Shown: one piece after another, positions 61,140 through 64,000 of the stretch
Position numbering within the stretch: the stretch's first letter is position 1
How the letters are laid out: each line of letters begins with the position of its first letter
Origin: Hahellaceae bacterium
GTDB lineage: Bacteria > Pseudomonadota > Gammaproteobacteria > Pseudomonadales > Oleiphilaceae
Reading direction: 5' to 3'
DNA length: 64,000 nt
Assembly (NCBI GenBank): GCA_016716085.1
Contig: JADJWY010000013.1
Location: 110,555-174,554 of the forward strand
The notes under the pieces: model-generated
Database searches by the model: none
The model's input: the letters and a program-made list of their open reading frames with translations, nothing else
What the model was told of the DNA's origin: nothing
Translations under genes and position numbers: made by a program

Positions 61140-61747
61140 TCACAAGTTAAAATAACTGCTGATGCCCGCAAGTGTATTGGTGGTTGCCACCGCAGCCAGG
61201 ATAAGCCCCATGACCCGACTCACGACACTCGCTCCCGCATTACCAATCAATCGGTGAATGCTGCTGGCCATTAGCATGAGTACCATGGTCAGGAGTACGA
61301 CAGAAATCATGACGCCTGCGATCTGAACTTGCTGACCAATTCCGACTTTGGCATTTTCTGTCATGAGCACGGCAGCCAACATGGCGCCAGGCCCTGCAAT
61401 CGACGGCACCGCCAAAGGAAAGACCGCTGTTTCATGGTGCTTTTCAGCCAAGCGCGTTTCTTCTTCCGGCTTACTTTCACCAAAGATCATCGAAAGCGCA
61501 AACAGGAACAAAACGATGCCGCCTGCGATCTGGAAGGCAGACAGAGGAATCGACATCGCCGTCAGAATCAACTCACCCACCGCCACAAAAACAAAAGAAC
61601 CAAGGCTGCAACCGCACTCGAAATCAGGGCGATTTTCCGTTTAGCTTTGGTGTCAAAACCTCGGGTAACGGCGATAAAGACCGGCACCGTCCCAACCGGA
61701 TCAATCACGGCGAAAAAGACAATAAAGGTGGCGACGAAATCGATCAT
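61140..61747 (-). pseudogene. MarC-family membrane protein, one frameshift
   Basis: The two frames together give MIDFVATFIVFFAVIDPVGTVPVFIAVT and, after a lost T in a five-T run near 61589, ...LLFFVAVGELILTAM with the MarC signatures SIAGPGAMLAAVLM and the C-terminal SRVMGLILAAVATTNTLAGI. Repaired length is ~202 residues, normal for MarC (formerly mis-assigned to multidrug resistance; function unknown). The ATG at 61747 overlaps the stop of the upstream gene as TAATG. Confidence 0.85.
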
Positions 61748-62095
61748 TAATACCAAATACTCAATGTAGCTGCAGGTATGAACGCCGATGCCACGGTTTC
61801 CGAAGGATATCCGGCAATCTGCAGTGTGCCATTAAGACCCAGTGACACCTTTTGTAAAATACGACCCACCTCCAGACCACCGTCGAATAAGCCTTCCGTG
61901 CCATCCACACCCGACCAGGATCGAGATCATACTCGGGTATTGATCTGGGTTGATTTCTTCAAGATCCAGATCAGCTGAGATATTCGCGGGATTCCCGTAG
62001 CCGACGGAGACGAGGCCAAAAGACTCACGAGCCCAGGCGCTTTGAGCAATCAAAACCATCATCAAGGATACAGCCATATTCCTAAATAATGTCAT
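61747..62095 (-). pseudogene. Small secreted protein cotranscribed with marC, one frameshift
   Basis: A signal peptide (MTLFRNMAVSLMMVLIAQ, cleavage near AWA) followed by ESFGLVSVGYGNPANISADLDLEEIN. A frame shift near 61925 joins SGVDGTEGLFDGGLEVGRIL and GLNGTLQIAGYPSETVA, ending LSIWY at 61747-61749. Intact, it would be about 116 residues. The stop overlaps the marC start by one base (TAATG), so they are translationally coupled. Family unknown. Confidence 0.6.
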
Positions 62096-62108
62096 CGCAC
62101 GCCTTTCC

Positions 62109-62557
62109 TTAACCAACATTCAGGGGTGCGCTGCCATTTCGGGCGCGCACAGCTGCTGCGACGTCTTTAGTCACCACGGTCTTGCCAATGGGCGCGACAG
62201 ATATTCCTGCCAGCTTCAGATGCTGAATACCAAAGGGAATACCAATGATGGTAATGAAACAGAAAAGGGCTGACACTAAATGTCCGATCGCCAACCAGAT
62301 GCCCGCAAACACACACCACAGAATATTACCAATTAAACCGGGCATACCCGTTCCCATATCCTGAGTTGCTGTCAATTGATCCCCGGACAACACCTCTTTT
62401 CCGAAAGGAAAGAAAGACAAATTGCCCATCACAAACAAGCGCGTCCCCAGGGAATGCCGACGATACTGATGAACGCTACGAGCCCGATCAGCCACCAACA
62501 CAGGCCCATGAAAACGCCCCCCAAAATAAACCAAAGAATGTTTCCTATTGTTCGCAT
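62109..62557 (-). pseudogene. YccF-type (DUF307) inner-membrane protein, one frameshift
   Basis: From ATG 62557 the frame reads RTIGNILWFILGGVFMGLCWW, then FISIVGIPWGRAC, where a lost T near 62437 breaks it; the other frame continues VMGNLSFFPFGKEVLSGDQL and GNILWCVFAGIWLAIGH, to SIIGIPFGIQHLK-like text and NGSAPLNVG. Repaired length is ~149 residues, the normal YccF length, with two copies of the DUF307 motif. Confidence 0.85.
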
Positions 62558-62686
62558 GCGTACCTCCGTGTTGTTGTAAAAGCTTCAGAGCTCAGGGATA
62601 AAGACCAATAAATCCGTCACACCGTAGTCGCCCCCCAACTGAGAAAACAAATGTACTGACCTGACCGCGATGGGACTTTAGTGACA

Positions 62687-64000
62687 TCATTTATTGATCT
62701 TTAGCGCCGATGCGCTCATGGTCAGCAGTAAGCTCACATTACGCCGTATCGGTTGCCTTTGCCAGCGCGTCAACGAACGCCACACCACTCCATAGGACCA
62801 AAACGAAAATAGAGAGCCATAGATGGCTCCACGCGAGTTGAAGCAGCCACACAGCGAGTACAACATAGTAAAGAAAGTTGATACCGTTCCAGCTGCCCAA
62901 ACCAGGCCACGGCCAGCGCCCGTAAACAGGAACAGTGCGATCAGGCTCTGTGCCAGATAGTTTGTCAGTGCCATTTGGCCCGTGCAGGCAAACAGATGAA
63001 GTAAACCCTTAACCAGCCACTGCGAACCATCAGCATAATGGCTGCAACATGCCCCAGCGTCATCGGAATGCGACAGGTCGTAGGTCACGGTGGTTGCCAA
63101 CATTAACGCTTTCAGTTCAAATCTGTGCTGGATCTGCCAAATGGTTTCAAACCCGTTAACCAGTAGCCCGATTCCCCAGCCAAGCCCAAGCACCCACAGG
63201 TAACGACGCTTAGACCATTGGGCGGTGAGAAACCCCGTTTTCACGAGCGCCATGCCCAGCAACATCATACCGAGGACTTCCAATATTCCCTGGGGGAACA
63301 GGTATTCAGTCTGCATGAAATAGAACTCTTCGCTTGTGGTCTCAAATGCTGAGGCATAACTGCCACGCTTGCCCTCGATGGTTTCAGCCTGATCTTCCGC
63401 CGTGGGTGTATCGTAGGCCACCCATGCCTCATAGTGCTCAATTTTTTGCTGCTGCTGACGCGACAATGTGTTGCCTTCCGCCCTTTCTTGCTGGAACGCA
63501 ATCGCCTTATTTTGGAGGCCGGTGAACTCCTTGTAGGTTTGCAAACCCATGATCGTCCTGCACGGACACAACAACGGAATCGCCACGCACAGAAGTCTCG
63601 ACACTCGTAGATGGCGAAAAAGGTACAGAATCAGGCCCACCAACCCATACAGGAAGAGGATGTCGCCGTACCACAGAAGCAGGTAGGCATCCAGCAACCC
63701 AAAAACAATTAACCAAAGCGTGCGGCGATAATATAACACGACGGAGTCTGTCCCGGCCCTTTCCAGCCGCTGGGTATACAATACAACACCGGCTCCGAAC
63801 AATAAGGTGAAGAGGCCGCGAAAAACACCTTCAACAGAGAGGGAGGTTATCCCCCAAATAAGTAAATTCACGCCTTCTGCCCCACCCGCCTGGGTGGGAT
63901 CGTAATAAGCGTTCGGCAAACCAAAGGCAACGATATTCATCAGTAGTATGCCAAGCACACTGATACCACGCAGAACATCCAGTGCAATGATACGCTCATT
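62687..64000 (-). pseudogene. DUF418-family membrane protein, runs off right edge, frameshifted
   Basis: The N-terminus (NERIIALDVLRGISVLGI) runs off the window edge, which is the standard DUF418 start: RGxxLLGILLMNIVAFGLP. The first frame is good to about residue 300 (RYLWVLGLGWGIGLLVNGF). Then several frame changes scramble the C-terminal DUF418 core: LGHVAAIMLMVRSG, CTGQMALTNYLAQSLIA, QLAWSHLW, FRFGPMEW and VWRSLTRWQRQP. The last two are the family's hallmark (FGPLEWLWRSLTYG). So at least four small indels lie in 62.75-63.07 kb. Confidence 0.75.

Noticed and set aside
1..64000. CRISPR array or prophage
   Set aside because: No regularly spaced direct repeats and no phage structural or integrase genes were seen.

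Overview
The window reads as the chromosome of a motile, polarly flagellated-type gammaproteobacterium, probably a marine Oceanospirillales/Pseudomonadales relative. This rests on a membrane-anchored CyaB-type adenylate cyclase, a YbiT ABC-F protein, a sigma-54-driven flg operon, and a urea transport/urease cluster. Species is not determinable from the sequence alone.

Layout. 0-6 kb: the 5' end of queA (leftward), tRNA-Leu(CAA), a small zinc-ribbon-like protein, a 7TM-PAS-HisKA-REC-REC-Hpt hybrid kinase with a small membrane protein, and a response regulator with an unassigned C-terminal half. 6-18 kb: an uninterrupted leftward flgBCDEFGHIJKL operon behind a near-perfect sigma-54 promoter with an IHF site; FlgE and FlgK are oversized and carry what looks like the same inserted domain. 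18-30 kb: nitroreductase, cyaB, queF behind a two-gene ABC exporter, two lipoproteins, a Fur-regulated ferric-iron uptake pair (binding protein and permease, no ATPase) and a long-chain acyl-CoA ligase. 30-33 kb: a FIST sensor gene next to a PAS-GGDEF-EAL gene broken by one in-frame TAG. 33-44 kb: leftward urtABCDE (urea ABC transporter) divergent from ureDABCEFG (urease), with a sigma-54/NtrC-like control region between them. 44-46 kb: ybiT and a DUF4136 lipoprotein.

From about 46.6 kb the window becomes accessory in character: a Phd/RelE-type toxin-antitoxin pair with a palindromic operator, a decayed IS91-type transposase, unrecognised ORFs and two gene-poor stretches. The rest (50.5-64 kb) mixes intact genes (PuuE-type allantoinase, two TetR regulators with visible operators, MAPEG protein, SnoaL-like protein, WYL regulator, crotonase, TauD-like dioxygenase) with at least nine genes broken by single-base frameshifts. 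Those are an FeS-type photolyase, two secreted proteins, an outer-membrane barrel, a CPBP protease, a small secreted protein, MarC, YccF and a DUF418 protein that runs off the right edge. Most of these breaks are a missing base, often in a homopolymer, so either real decay or local sequence error is possible.

Themes linking the genes: nitrogen scavenging (urea uptake, urease, a ureide-cleaving enzyme), iron uptake under Fur, cyclic nucleotide and c-di-GMP signalling, and motility. I found no CRISPR array, prophage or complete insertion sequence.
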